A stretch of 17,200 nucleotides of DNA from Verrucomicrobiales bacterium. GTDB taxonomy: Bacteria > Verrucomicrobiota > Verrucomicrobiae > Limisphaerales > UBA1100. Under the pieces are notes generated by a model. That model was not told where the DNA came from. It searched no databases and worked only from the letters and a program-made list of their open reading frames with translations. Location of the stretch: positions 1,798 through 18,997 of the forward strand of contig PBLV01000013.1 in NCBI GenBank assembly GCA_002721895.1, given 5' to 3'. The position numbers were made by a program, and so were the translations under genes. Below are positions 1 to 6,760 of this stretch, piece after piece. Positions within the stretch are counted from its first letter, which is position 1. Each line of letters starts with the position of its first letter.

Positions 1-395
1 TGTTTGCCGGGCCAGCCGAAGACAAGGACGTCCTTCCAGCCATCGGAATTGAAGTCGTAGGTGTAGGTGAGGAAATTGTTGGAGTAACCATTGCCGCCGC
101 TGAGTTCGCCCTTGTACCCCCGGATTTTTACTTTCTTGCCGTCCTTCATCATCTCAAAGGCGGGGGTATCGTCGTAGATGGTGTAGCGTTTTTTGAAGTC
201 CGGCCCGGCATACCAATAGGGACCGACGACGACGTCGCCTTTTCCGTCCTTATTAAAATCCCCAAAATGGCCGCCCTCAGCCCAGAAGTTGGGCGTAAGA
301 TGATGCTTCGTCCATGTGTGGATTTTGTAGTCGGCGGCAGCAGCATCCGAGGCGAATACAACCGCCATTACCCAGATGAATGGGAGTGGCTTCAT
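1..395 (-). CDS. FG-GAP/VCBS repeat secreted protein, 3' end cut by window edge
   Basis: The first 131 codons are visible; the gene continues past the left edge. I chose the ATG at 395 because it begins a clear signal peptide (MKPLPFIWVMAVVFASDAAAA), after which the chain reads as an extracellular repeat protein. Two segments, DFNKDGKGDVVVG (about residues 46-58) and DFNSDGWKDVLVFG (about residues 115-128), match the Asp-rich calcium-loop pattern of FG-GAP/VCBS beta-propeller blades. PVC-group bacteria carry many such secreted proteins, often of unknown substrate. It lies 50 bases downstream of the 923-residue mosaic on the same strand, so cotranscription is possible. A perfect GC-rich inverted repeat sits directly against the start codon. 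The family call is fairly secure; the function is unknown. Confidence 0.75.
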   Translation of the reverse strand, partial: MKPLPFIWVMAVVFASDAAAADYKIHTWTKHHLTPNFWAEGGHFGDFNKDGKGDVVVGPYWYAGPDFKKRYTIYDDTPAFEMMKDGKKVKIRGYKGELSGGNGYSNNFLTYTYDFNSDGWKDVLVFGWPGK

Positions 396-414
396 CGCGG
401 CAGTATCCGCCGCG
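396..414 (-). promoter_or_regulatory. Inverted repeat abutting the FG-GAP gene start codon
   Basis: CGCGGC and its exact complement GCCGCG form a 6-bp stem around a 7-base loop. It ends at the base next to the ATG at 395, on the transcribed strand. No Shine-Dalgarno sequence is visible in the same stretch. It could occlude ribosome loading or attenuate readthrough from the upstream gene. It has no U-tract, so it does not look like a standard terminator. The role is inferred. Confidence 0.3.
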
Positions 415-445
415 GCCCAAGGCCGGTCAAGCCGGATGGAGGAAT

Positions 446-3217
446 CTACCTTTTGCGGGGCTCCAGTTTACGAGGCTCCACTTTGAAAGGTTGCACCTTG
501 ATACCCGGGCGCGGCACGGGTCGAATACCAATTCCCGGGCGGGGAACAGGCTGGATGGTCGCGATGCCGTTCAACTCGGCGTAACGAACACAGTTCACTA
601 CCTTGAGCTTGGCCATGGCCTTCTCGACGTTTGTGGTATCGGGCAAGCGCAGGTGCAGAATGGTATGGTCGAACATGCTCTTGACCACCTTGTGACCGGG
701 AAGGGCTTGGGCCAGCTCCTTGTCCACCGCTGCCTTATCCAAGCCCTTCTTGATGCCGACCAACAACTCGCCGGGCGCATAGCTGCCCTTGGGGTGCTTG
801 GCGGCGAACTGGACACTCACCGCCGGGCGTGAATTGCCCTGCGGCTTGGGCGTAGCAGCCTTGAGTTCCTGAATCTGCTTTTCCAGGTCAGCGATCTCCG
901 CCTTGTAACGGGCCAAGCCTTCCGGAGTCAGGCGAGCACGCTCCATGAAATCCTTGATCTGACCAATGCGCGCCTGCAGTCGGGCAACCCGGGCCTGGTT
1001 GGCATTAGCGCCACCGCCGGGCTTGCGACCGGCCGCATCCTTATCAAGGTTTTGCTGAATCCACCGCGCCAGGGTACCACTTCCCATTCCATAACCACCG
1101 GGCAACGGACGCAGGTCACGCGTCTGGATGCGGGGCGGGTCACCCCAATGAGCCGGATATTTCTTGCGACCGCCCGGACGATTGGGGATGCCGGGGCGAA
1201 TGACAACGGGCGGAACCGGTTTCACCCCCGGCTTTACTCCACCTGCGCCGGGCTTGTCACCCTTTGCATCCTTGTCGAGGTTGCCCTGAATCCAACGTGC
1301 CAGGGTACCGCTACCTCGGCCGTAGCCGCCGGGCAATGGACGCAGATCACGGGTTTGGCGAAGCGGCGGCGCGCCCCAGTGAGCGGGGAAAGCCTTGCCG
1401 TTGGGTGCCTTATGCACCTTGGCATTGTCTTTGGGGCCATCGGCATTTTTGCCAAAGAGCATCTTGTAAACCTCCTCAGGTGTACGACGTTTTCCGGTTC
1501 TCTCGTTAAACCATGGTGAACCACCGATAAAGACCTTGCCGGCCGGGATTTTTTTGCCGCCCTTGACCCATTCCTCAAATGTGGGAACACCGGCATTTTT
1601 GCCGCCCTTTAAAGCGGCCAACTCGTTCTCCAGTTCGGCTAGCTTGGCATTATGTTTGCGCAAACCTTCCGGGGTAAAACGTGCCCGGCGAGCGAAGTCT
1701 TTCATGCGGGCGATTTCCTTTTCCAACTCCGCAATGCGCGCCTGATTCTTGTTGGCTGTCGGCTCGGTGGTTGCCCGGCCATCTTCGGTGACCACGATAT
1801 TGATCTTCACGGTGTTGAGCGGTGGCTTGTCTTCAAACACGCGACGGTATTCCAGCACGAGTTCTGACTTGCCGAGTTTCATCGCCTGAAAAGCGGCGGT
1901 TGACATCCCCGGTGCTCCTGGGACTGGGCGACCGGCCTTGTGGGTGATTTTGCCCAAGAGTTTCAGTCCCGTGCCGCGTGTGACGTTATTCCAGGTGAAT
2001 CCGGTGGTCGGGTTGCCATTAAGTTTCACCCTCAGAGTACTGCCCAGCTTGACGGTAATCGTGCGGCCATTTTCGGCCTGACCCAAATGCAACTGATGGG
2101 CCTCTGTGCGACACAAGGCGCAGTCCCCACCACCCTCGGGAGCCGGGGGCGCAGCAACAGCCTCATTGCCGCCGCCCAGTTGAATGCTGGAAACGACCAA
2201 GCCATTCCGGGGTGCGTCATCGGCAATGCGGCGATCCCTGATGTAGCAGGAAACGAGCAGTCCCTGTTTGTCGGAACGAATGTAACGGCGCTCGAATTGC
2301 TTGAGCGGTTTTTGGGCTGTTTCCAAGGCGACCTTGTAGAGCTCATCAAGCGTCTTGGCGGGGGCACCTCGTTTATTCGTGCCGATGGCTTCACCCTTTT
2401 CCACCCAGCTGATTGTCTTAGGCTGAGCAGGTGCTCCGCCACCGGGTCGAGGCGGAGCAATGGGGCGCCTGCGGTTAAATGTACGATAATGCCGCTCGGT
2501 CACTTTGTTATTTTTCACCACGATGGTGGTTTCATGACCGAAACCGACAAAGCTCTGAAAGCCGACCTTATAACTGTAATTTCCCTTGCACTTGGCCTTG
2601 GCCGCTTCCCAAGCCTTGATGCCAGCCTGTACCTTGGCCGTATCCGCCTTGGCCTGTTCCTTGGCTAGCTCATTGGCCTTGGCTTCGGGATTAAACACTG
2701 GCGGCGGAGCCACCGGTCGAGGCGGTGCCACTGGATCAACGGTAACCGGAGGAGCCGGCACGCCATTCTTGGCGTCATTGTCCAAGTTCTTTTGAATCCA
2801 CCCGGCCAATGTGCTGCTGCCTAAGCCGTAACCACCGGGCAACGGGCGGAGGTCCTTGGTTTGCAGACGCGGCGGAGCACCCCAATGTTTGGGGAAAGGC
2901 TTTCTGCCTGCTACCGGCTTGATGCCCGGTTTGCCCTTGTTGGCGTCCTTTTCCAGATTCTGTTGAATCCAACGGGCCAACGTGCCACTGCCGCGGCCAT
3001 AACCTCCGGGGAGCACGCGCAGATCCCGTGTCTGTCGAAGAGGTGGCGCACCCCAATGTTCAGGGAATTGTTTGCCGTTGGGTGCCCGGAAAACTTTTTT
3101 TGCAGGGGCCTGTTTAGGGGCGTCTGCCTTGGGAAGAACCTGCGGTTGCGCAGGTTTGTCATCAGCAAATGTGATGCAGGTCGCAGTGGCGATGAACAAT
3201 GATAGAGTTCGTTTCAT
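446..3217 (-). CDS. Secreted multidomain mosaic with four HWG-LPGGYG modules and chagasin-like domain
   Basis: A 923-residue protein with a signal peptide (MKRTLSLFIATATCITFA). Domains in order: HWG-LPGGYG modules 1 and 2 (44-92, 103-150); a DUF6174-like region (196-347; YSYKV, VVKNNKV, TLDELY); a chagasin/I42-like inhibitor domain (378-477) with the NPTTGFTW loop and a late YRRVFE in place of the usual YxRPWE; a charged helical hairpin (489-538); an unrecognised stretch (541-592); modules 3 and 4 (604-651, 682-729); a second hairpin (738-787); a domain resembling subtilase/fervidolysin N-terminal propeptides (811-889; ELLVGIKKG, NCVRYAELN); and a Pro/Arg-rich tail with a repeated RPVPRPGI. 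Chagasin domains inhibit papain-like cysteine proteases; here inhibition is only inferred. No catalytic protease domain is present. The modules are joined by Pro/Lys/Gly linkers typical of exported proteins. The gene lies 84 bases after the related 280-residue gene. The overall function is unknown. Confidence 0.85.
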   Translation of the reverse strand: MKRTLSLFIATATCITFADDKPAQPQVLPKADAPKQAPAKKVFRAPNGKQFPEHWGAPPLRQTRDLRVLPGGYGRGSGTLARWIQQNLEKDANKGKPGIKPVAGRKPFPKHWGAPPRLQTKDLRPLPGGYGLGSSTLAGWIQKNLDNDAKNGVPAPPVTVDPVAPPRPVAPPPVFNPEAKANELAKEQAKADTAKVQAGIKAWEAAKAKCKGNYSYKVGFQSFVGFGHETTIVVKNNKVTERHYRTFNRRRPIAPPRPGGGAPAQPKTISWVEKGEAIGTNKRGAPAKTLDELYKVALETAQKPLKQFERRYIRSDKQGLLVSCYIRDRRIADDAPRNGLVVSSIQLGGGNEAVAAPPAPEGGGDCALCRTEAHQLHLGQAENGRTITVKLGSTLRVKLNGNPTTGFTWNNVTRGTGLKLLGKITHKAGRPVPGAPGMSTAAFQAMKLGKSELVLEYRRVFEDKPPLNTVKINIVVTEDGRATTEPTANKNQARIAELEKEIARMKDFARRARFTPEGLRKHNAKLAELENELAALKGGKNAGVPTFEEWVKGGKKIPAGKVFIGGSPWFNERTGKRRTPEEVYKMLFGKNADGPKDNAKVHKAPNGKAFPAHWGAPPLRQTRDLRPLPGGYGRGSGTLARWIQGNLDKDAKGDKPGAGGVKPGVKPVPPVVIRPGIPNRPGGRKKYPAHWGDPPRIQTRDLRPLPGGYGMGSGTLARWIQQNLDKDAAGRKPGGGANANQARVARLQARIGQIKDFMERARLTPEGLARYKAEIADLEKQIQELKAATPKPQGNSRPAVSVQFAAKHPKGSYAPGELLVGIKKGLDKAAVDKELAQALPGHKVVKSMFDHTILHLRLPDTTNVEKAMAKLKVVNCVRYAELNGIATIQPVPRPGIGIRPVPRPGIKVQPFKVEPRKLEPRKR
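497..556 (-). repeat. Short Pro/Arg repeat at C-terminus of mosaic protein
   Basis: The tail repeats a VPRPGI-type unit (QPVPRPGIGI then RPVPRPGIKV), followed by KVEPRKLEPRKR. The GC-rich DNA repeats accordingly. The neighbouring 280-residue protein also ends in a basic, proline-containing tail (RILPVQPRR). It may be a surface-contacting tail; that is inference. Confidence 0.5.
857..1006 (-). repeat. Helical hairpin repeat, copy 2 of mosaic protein
   Basis: Residues 738-787: a charged helix (QARVARLQARIGQIKDF), a turn with LTPEGL, and a second charged helix (YKAEIADLEKQIQEL). It matches the hairpin at 1604-1753 nearly position for position, and the more divergent one at 3881-4039. Confidence 0.7.
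1031..1174 (-). repeat. HWG-LPGGYG module, copy 4 (B type)
   Basis: Residues 682-729. It starts GGRKKYPAHWGDPPR, continues QTRDLRPLPGGYGMGSGTLA and ends in a WIQQNLDKDA helix. Like copy 2 it is a B-type unit (GRK then F or Y, PPR), and it follows an A-type copy. Synonymous codons differ from the other copies. Confidence 0.8.
1265..1408 (-). repeat. HWG-LPGGYG module, copy 3 (A type)
   Basis: Residues 604-651. It starts APNGKAFPAHWGAPPLR, continues QTRDLRPLPGGYGRGSGTLA and ends WIQGNLDKDA. It is an A-type unit (APNGK, PPLRQ) and the closest match to the single copy in the neighbouring 280-residue protein. Confidence 0.8.
1604..1753 (-). repeat. Helical hairpin repeat, copy 1 of mosaic protein
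   Basis: Residues 489-538: QARIAELEKEIARMKDF, then ARRARFTPEGL, then a second charged helix (NAKLAELENELAALK). It predicts as an antiparallel coiled-coil hairpin with a conserved DF...(F/L)TPEGL turn. Confidence 0.7.
2768..2911 (-). repeat. HWG-LPGGYG module, copy 2 (B type)
   Basis: Residues 103-150: AGRKPFPKHWGAPPRLQT, then KDLRPLPGGYGLGSSTLA and the terminal helix WIQKNLDNDAK. It is paired in tandem with A-type copy 1, 59 residues start to start. Confidence 0.8.
2942..3088 (-). repeat. HWG-LPGGYG module, copy 1 (A type)
   Basis: Residues 44-92, just after the signal peptide and a short Pro/Lys linker: RAPNGKQFPEHWGAPPLR, then QTRDLRVLPGGYGRGSGTLA and the terminal helix WIQQNLEKDA. Confidence 0.8.
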
Positions 3218-3301
3218 GTCGCGTTCGTTTTATGAGTGATTTTTTCTATGTAAATTCAGACGGACTCGGTCGGTAAATGCCCCACCTGTCATGTTTTTTC
3301 A

Positions 3302-4144
3302 TTAACGCCTTGGCTGAACTGGAAGTATCCTCGGTTGCCGCAGTTTACCATCGTTGCGCGGAACCTTGATGGTTTCAACGACCTGGAATTTAACTGGCAC
3401 TCCGTTCACCTTGGCCCCTACATATTTCTGCGCATTGGCCATGGAATTCTTATCCCGGGCCACCACGTTTATCCAGGCGTCGTTGTTGTTTCGACCACCA
3501 ACTCCTACTCCAATAATTCCGGGCAGTGACAGGACGCGCCTGTCAAAATTTGTGGCAAATCGTACTGCGTTGACCTGTGTAGCCGTAAACTTTTTGTCTT
3601 TCTTATCCTTATTATTATTTTCTTTTTTATTGTCAGGCTTGGAATTGGGTTTCTTCTGGTTCTGACCATTCTTTGCCTTGGCCTTGTCGCGGTCGATATT
3701 CCCTTGAATCCACTTGGCCAACGTGCCGCTGCCACGACCGTAGCCGCCGGGAAGCGTGCGCAGGTCACGAGTCTGCCGAAGAGGCGGCGCACCCCAATGT
3801 GCGGGGAAGTGTTTTCCATTTGGGGCTGGTGCACCTTTTTTCTCCGGGGGATTGACGTTCCTTAAATCGCCCTCGGGAATGCCCAGTTGACGGCGCAAAT
3901 GATCGCGGGACGCTTCAAGTTGCTTGAGCTTGAGTTGGTATGCCGAGGCCAATTGGGGAGAAAGATTGCCCCGGGTCATAAAATTACGAAGATTTGCAAT
4001 CTGAGTCTCCACATTCTTTAACTGGAACTGAAGGGCGACGACATTGGATGGGGCAACGCGCGGAGCACCCGGCACCGCAGCTGCGAGCTGAGGAACTCCT
4101 GTCGAAACAACTGCTATGGCCAGTAAAATTCGTATCATTTCCAT
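3302..4144 (-). CDS. Secreted protein with one HWG-LPGGYG module, hairpin and GVGVG domain
   Basis: A 280-residue protein. A signal peptide (MEMIRILLAIAVVSTGVPQLAAA; the Met at codon 3 is an equally possible start) is followed by a helical hairpin (36-88; NLRNFMTRGNLSP), one HWG-LPGGYG module (105-153), a Lys/Asn-rich linker (about 153-187) and a C-terminal domain (189-261; LPGIIGVGVGGR ... VNGVPVKFQVVE). That last pattern resembles small alpha/beta domains found at the N-terminus of some secreted trypsin-like proteins, but no protease domain follows. The protein shares its module and hairpin with the 923-residue protein encoded 84 bases downstream and ends in a similar basic Pro tail, so it looks like a smaller relative. 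The two are probably cotranscribed. I recognise no gene name or function; adhesion or protease inhibition are guesses from domain company. Confidence 0.8.
   Translation of the reverse strand: MEMIRILLAIAVVSTGVPQLAAAVPGAPRVAPSNVVALQFQLKNVETQIANLRNFMTRGNLSPQLASAYQLKLKQLEASRDHLRRQLGIPEGDLRNVNPPEKKGAPAPNGKHFPAHWGAPPLRQTRDLRTLPGGYGRGSGTLAKWIQGNIDRDKAKAKNGQNQKKPNSKPDNKKENNNKDKKDKKFTATQVNAVRFATNFDRRVLSLPGIIGVGVGGRNNNDAWINVVARDKNSMANAQKYVGAKVNGVPVKFQVVETIKVPRNDGKLRQPRILPVQPRR
3584..3688 (-). repeat. Lys/Asn-rich low-complexity linker
   Basis: Residues about 153-187 of the 280-residue protein are mostly Lys, Asn, Asp and Gln. The DNA here is locally AT-rich, unlike the GC-rich surroundings. It is probably a flexible linker between the HWG module and the C-terminal domain. 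Confidence 0.5.
3686..3832 (-). repeat. HWG-LPGGYG module in 280-residue protein (A type)
   Basis: Residues 105-153: APAPNGKHFPAHWGAPPLR, then QTRDLRTLPGGYGRGSGTLA and the helix KWIQGNIDRDKA. It has the APNGK and PPLRQ signature of the A-type copies in the larger neighbour. Confidence 0.8.
3881..4039 (-). repeat. Helical hairpin repeat in 280-residue protein
   Basis: Residues 36-88: LQFQLKNVETQIANLRNF, then MTRGNLSPQLA and a second charged helix ending DHLRRQL. It is a divergent copy of the mosaic protein's two hairpins and keeps the central F and (L/F)(T/S)P positions. Confidence 0.55.
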
Positions 4145-4226
4145 TGATTAAGTCCGGTAAATTTGACGCCTGACAATAACCAAATCAGCGCCTATTGCAA
4201 TGTTTTTGCCCGTAATAAACCCATAA

Positions 4227-4247
4227 CGAGCCGCCCTCCGTGGCTCG
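4227..4247 (-). terminator. Possible hairpin terminator after the VIT-VWA gene
   Basis: CGAGCC and GGCTCG form a perfect 6-bp stem with a 9-base loop, about 20 bases past the stop codon at 4268. The T-rich stretch after it on the minus strand is broken, so termination may be weak or factor-assisted. This is the only such stem seen between the VIT-VWA gene and the 280-residue gene. Confidence 0.3.
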
Positions 4248-4267
4248 GTGGATGAGTGGGTGGTTTT

Positions 4268-6634
4268 TTATTCGTGGATTTCGTAGATGGTGCCGTTGAG
4301 CACGAACTGGACGTTTTGGCCGAGGGCAAGCCATTGGGCGGCCTTGGGTTCCTTAGCCAAGAGGGCGAAGTAAGCGTCGCTGTTGAATTTCACGCGGGTG
4401 CGCTTGGCCTTGGCGGACTCGGCTTTTTGCACGTCGGTATCGACCCAGAATTTGTCATTTTGGCAAAAGTTCTTGCCGCCGAAATATTGCATGGGTTGCA
4501 CAACCTGCCGCGCCTTGGAGGATTGCCCGGGAGCACCCTTGCGTCCGGGGACAATAAATCCGCCGGGTGCAGCTGGGGCTCCGTTCGCAAGCCCGGCGCC
4601 GTTGCCTCGGTAGCCACCCAAGCCTTGCGCAGCCTCGGCGTTGCTGCGCTGCTGGGAGGCCAGGGCGTTCGTGGCTTCCTTGAGAAGCTTGGCAGCCCGC
4701 GCGCTGCCGATGGCGAGATCGCCAGCCTTGTCGCGCTTGAAGCTCTCGAACTGCGCGCGCGCCTGCTCAAGCACCTCGCGATCGGCTTCAAACCGACGCA
4801 GCGTGCGGGCGGCCATTGGCACGCCGCGGCGACGTTCATCCTCGATGATGAGGTAGGCGGTGTAGGGGGTGACGATGCCATACTTGCGCGCTAGCTGGGT
4901 GACTTCGTCCTTCAGTTCCTTCTTCTCGCCGTGCAGGCGAATTTCATCGAGCAAATAACCAACGCGCCGCGTGGCCCACAGGCGCGGGATAAAGTCGTGG
5001 TCGGCCTCCTTGGGAAAATCGACGCCAAACTCGGATTGCGTTTTTTTGCCGTTGACGGTGCCCTCGAGCAATACGTCGCCACGGGCGTCCTTATTATAGC
5101 GGCCCACGAGGACAATCTCCTCGCCTTTAAACAGGTCTGGCAGCCTGTTGGGGTAGAGCTTGCTGACGCGCACGCCGTCAGGGAACTTAAGCCGCGGGTT
5201 GGCGAGCACGGGCTCCTTGATCTTGGTGTAAAAACTGGAGATCTTCACCTCAATGTCTTCATTGGGCGTCACGTATTGGCTGCTGGCGCGTGTTTCCTCG
5301 GTGATCTTGTCGAGCAGGTGCGCATTGACGTCCGTGCCGATGCCAAAGCTGAACACGCGCGTGCGGCCCGCGGCCTTCTCGACATTCTTCACAATCTGAT
5401 CCTCGCTGGTGATGCCAATGGTTGGCCTGCCGTCGGTGAGAAAGATCACCACGAATGGCCGGTCGCCCTTGGGCTGCAGCGCCAGTGCGTCCTCCAGCGC
5501 CTGATTAATGGCCGTGCCGCCGATGGGCTTGAGATCCTTGATGAACTCCGTGGCCTGCTTGCGGTTCTTGCCATTGGCCGACTTCAACCCATCGAAGAGT
5601 GCTTCCGTCTCCGTGGAGAACCGAATGCCCTCAAAGCGGTCGCCGTCGTTCAGGTTGGCCACGCAGAATTGGAACGCCTTCTTCGCCTGCTCCAGCTTGT
5701 TGCCCGCCATGGAGCCGGAAGTATCGATGACAAAAGCCACGTCCTTCTCCACCACCTTGCCTTCGCCCACGTCGATACCCGGCGAGGCCAGCAGCAGGAA
5801 GTACCCGTCGCCGTCGCCCTCGCGGTGCGAGATCAGGTTTACCGCGATGCCCTTTGCCTTGGGCTGGTAGTACAGCTTGAAATCCTGGCCCGGCTTCACC
5901 CCCTTGGCCTCCAGGCCGATGGTCGCCCGCTGCTTTCCGTCGCGCTTGATCTCCACCTCATGCGTCGGCGAGTAAATCGCCTTCAACGGCGCGCCTGCCT
6001 CCAGCTCCACCTTGATTGATAAATTCTTGATCGGCTTGCTCGAGTACTTGCCCGTGCCCAGCGGGTACGCGTACTCCACCAGCCCCGCGTCATGCTTCAG
6101 CACCTGATTGTACGTCAGCTTAATGCGCTTCTTGCCGTGCGGTTCGAACGGGAAAATGCTCACCTTGAAAAGCCGCTGGCTTGAGAACTCCAGCAGCGCC
6201 GGATCCTTCATCTTGCGCACGATGTCCGTGTAAATCTGTCGCGCCTTCTTCGCGTCCAGCAACTCCGCCTTCTGCAGCTTGCCATTGATCTCCATGCGGA
6301 AATCCGCGATTGCCGCACCCTTGGGCACCGGGAACATGAACGTACCCTCACGCCGCCGGCTGTTGGGGTTGTAAAACACCTGCTCCACCGTCGTGCGCGC
6401 CACGCGGTCGGCAATCTTCACGGTCACCTGCTGGCTCTGCAGTTCCATCGGCGCAAACACGTGCGGACGCGGGCGCGGCCACGGCACCGGGCGCGGCGGG
6501 ATGACAATGGGCGGGCGCGGATGCGGCGGAATCACAATAATATCGTGGCAGACAATCAGCCCGCCTGCGTACGACGAAAAGGAGGGAGCCAACACTGTCC
6601 CCGCCAGCGCTAAAGAGAGAAGCAACCGTTTCAT
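4268..6634 (-). CDS. VIT domain and von Willebrand factor A domain secreted protein
   Basis: I chose the ATG at 6634 (788 residues) over an in-frame one at 6709 because it begins a clean signal peptide (MKRLLLSLALAGTVLA...SSYA). A Pro-rich stretch (about 31-60) leads into a VIT domain (about 62-175; VEQVFYNPNSRRREGTFMFPVP is its core) and then a VWA domain (about 298-472). The VWA metal site is complete: DTSGS at 304-308, Thr374 in GGTAI, and Asp401 in LTDGRP. A conserved YGIVTPYTAYLIIEDE-type segment follows (about 585-600), as is usual in this family. The C-terminus is a Gly/Ala-rich linker plus a small conserved-looking end. Family members are exported or surface proteins thought to bind partners through the metal site; the partner here is unknown. 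It is transcribed divergently from the DUF1080 gene. Confidence 0.9.
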   Translation of the reverse strand: MKRLLLSLALAGTVLAPSFSSYAGGLIVCHDIIVIPPHPRPPIVIPPRPVPWPRPRPHVFAPMELQSQQVTVKIADRVARTTVEQVFYNPNSRRREGTFMFPVPKGAAIADFRMEINGKLQKAELLDAKKARQIYTDIVRKMKDPALLEFSSQRLFKVSIFPFEPHGKKRIKLTYNQVLKHDAGLVEYAYPLGTGKYSSKPIKNLSIKVELEAGAPLKAIYSPTHEVEIKRDGKQRATIGLEAKGVKPGQDFKLYYQPKAKGIAVNLISHREGDGDGYFLLLASPGIDVGEGKVVEKDVAFVIDTSGSMAGNKLEQAKKAFQFCVANLNDGDRFEGIRFSTETEALFDGLKSANGKNRKQATEFIKDLKPIGGTAINQALEDALALQPKGDRPFVVIFLTDGRPTIGITSEDQIVKNVEKAAGRTRVFSFGIGTDVNAHLLDKITEETRASSQYVTPNEDIEVKISSFYTKIKEPVLANPRLKFPDGVRVSKLYPNRLPDLFKGEEIVLVGRYNKDARGDVLLEGTVNGKKTQSEFGVDFPKEADHDFIPRLWATRRVGYLLDEIRLHGEKKELKDEVTQLARKYGIVTPYTAYLIIEDERRRGVPMAARTLRRFEADREVLEQARAQFESFKRDKAGDLAIGSARAAKLLKEATNALASQQRSNAEAAQGLGGYRGNGAGLANGAPAAPGGFIVPGRKGAPGQSSKARQVVQPMQYFGGKNFCQNDKFWVDTDVQKAESAKAKRTRVKFNSDAYFALLAKEPKAAQWLALGQNVQFVLNGTIYEIHE

Positions 6635-6660
6635 ATTTCGATTGGACGTTCGCAACTGGG

Positions 6661-6688
6661 AGAATACTCCCCGCGATTGACTTGGCAA
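6661..6688 (-). promoter_or_regulatory. Candidate sigma-70 promoter for the VIT-VWA gene
   Basis: On the minus strand TTGCCA (6688-6683) and TATTCT (6666-6661) are separated by 16 bases. Transcription would start near 6654, about 20 bases before the ATG at 6634, which supports the shorter start over 6709. Recognised by eye only. Confidence 0.4.
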
Positions 6689-6725
6689 TGGCAAATGACG
6701 CCAAATCATGAATTGCGCTGCGGCT

Positions 6726-6754
6726 TTGACTTTCGACCGATGACTTTCTAGTTT
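6726..6754 (+). promoter_or_regulatory. Candidate promoter for the DUF1080 gene
   Basis: TTGACT (6726-6731) and TAGTTT (6749-6754) are 17 bases apart. The predicted start site falls at or next to the ATG at 6761, which would make the transcript leaderless or nearly so. The -10 element is weak. Confidence 0.25.
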
Positions 6755-6760
6755 CCCCGG

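Noticed and set aside
1940..2668. Plus-strand open frame of 242 codons opposite the mosaic protein
   Set aside because: The minus strand encodes a chagasin-like domain and other folded regions here; the plus-strand translation shows no family features.
1031..3088. Recent tandem DNA duplication or CRISPR-like array in the mosaic gene
   Set aside because: Repeats are at protein level with many synonymous differences, unequal spacing and coding linkers; no identical direct repeats with uniform spacers.
4931..6019. Plus-strand open frame of 362 codons opposite the VIT-VWA gene
   Set aside because: Shadow of the VWA coding frame; no signal peptide or domain, composition typical of an antisense frame.
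6635..6709. Longer N-terminus for the VIT-VWA protein (ATG at 6709)
   Set aside because: The extra 25 residues would precede a strong signal peptide, and a candidate promoter lies within that stretch.
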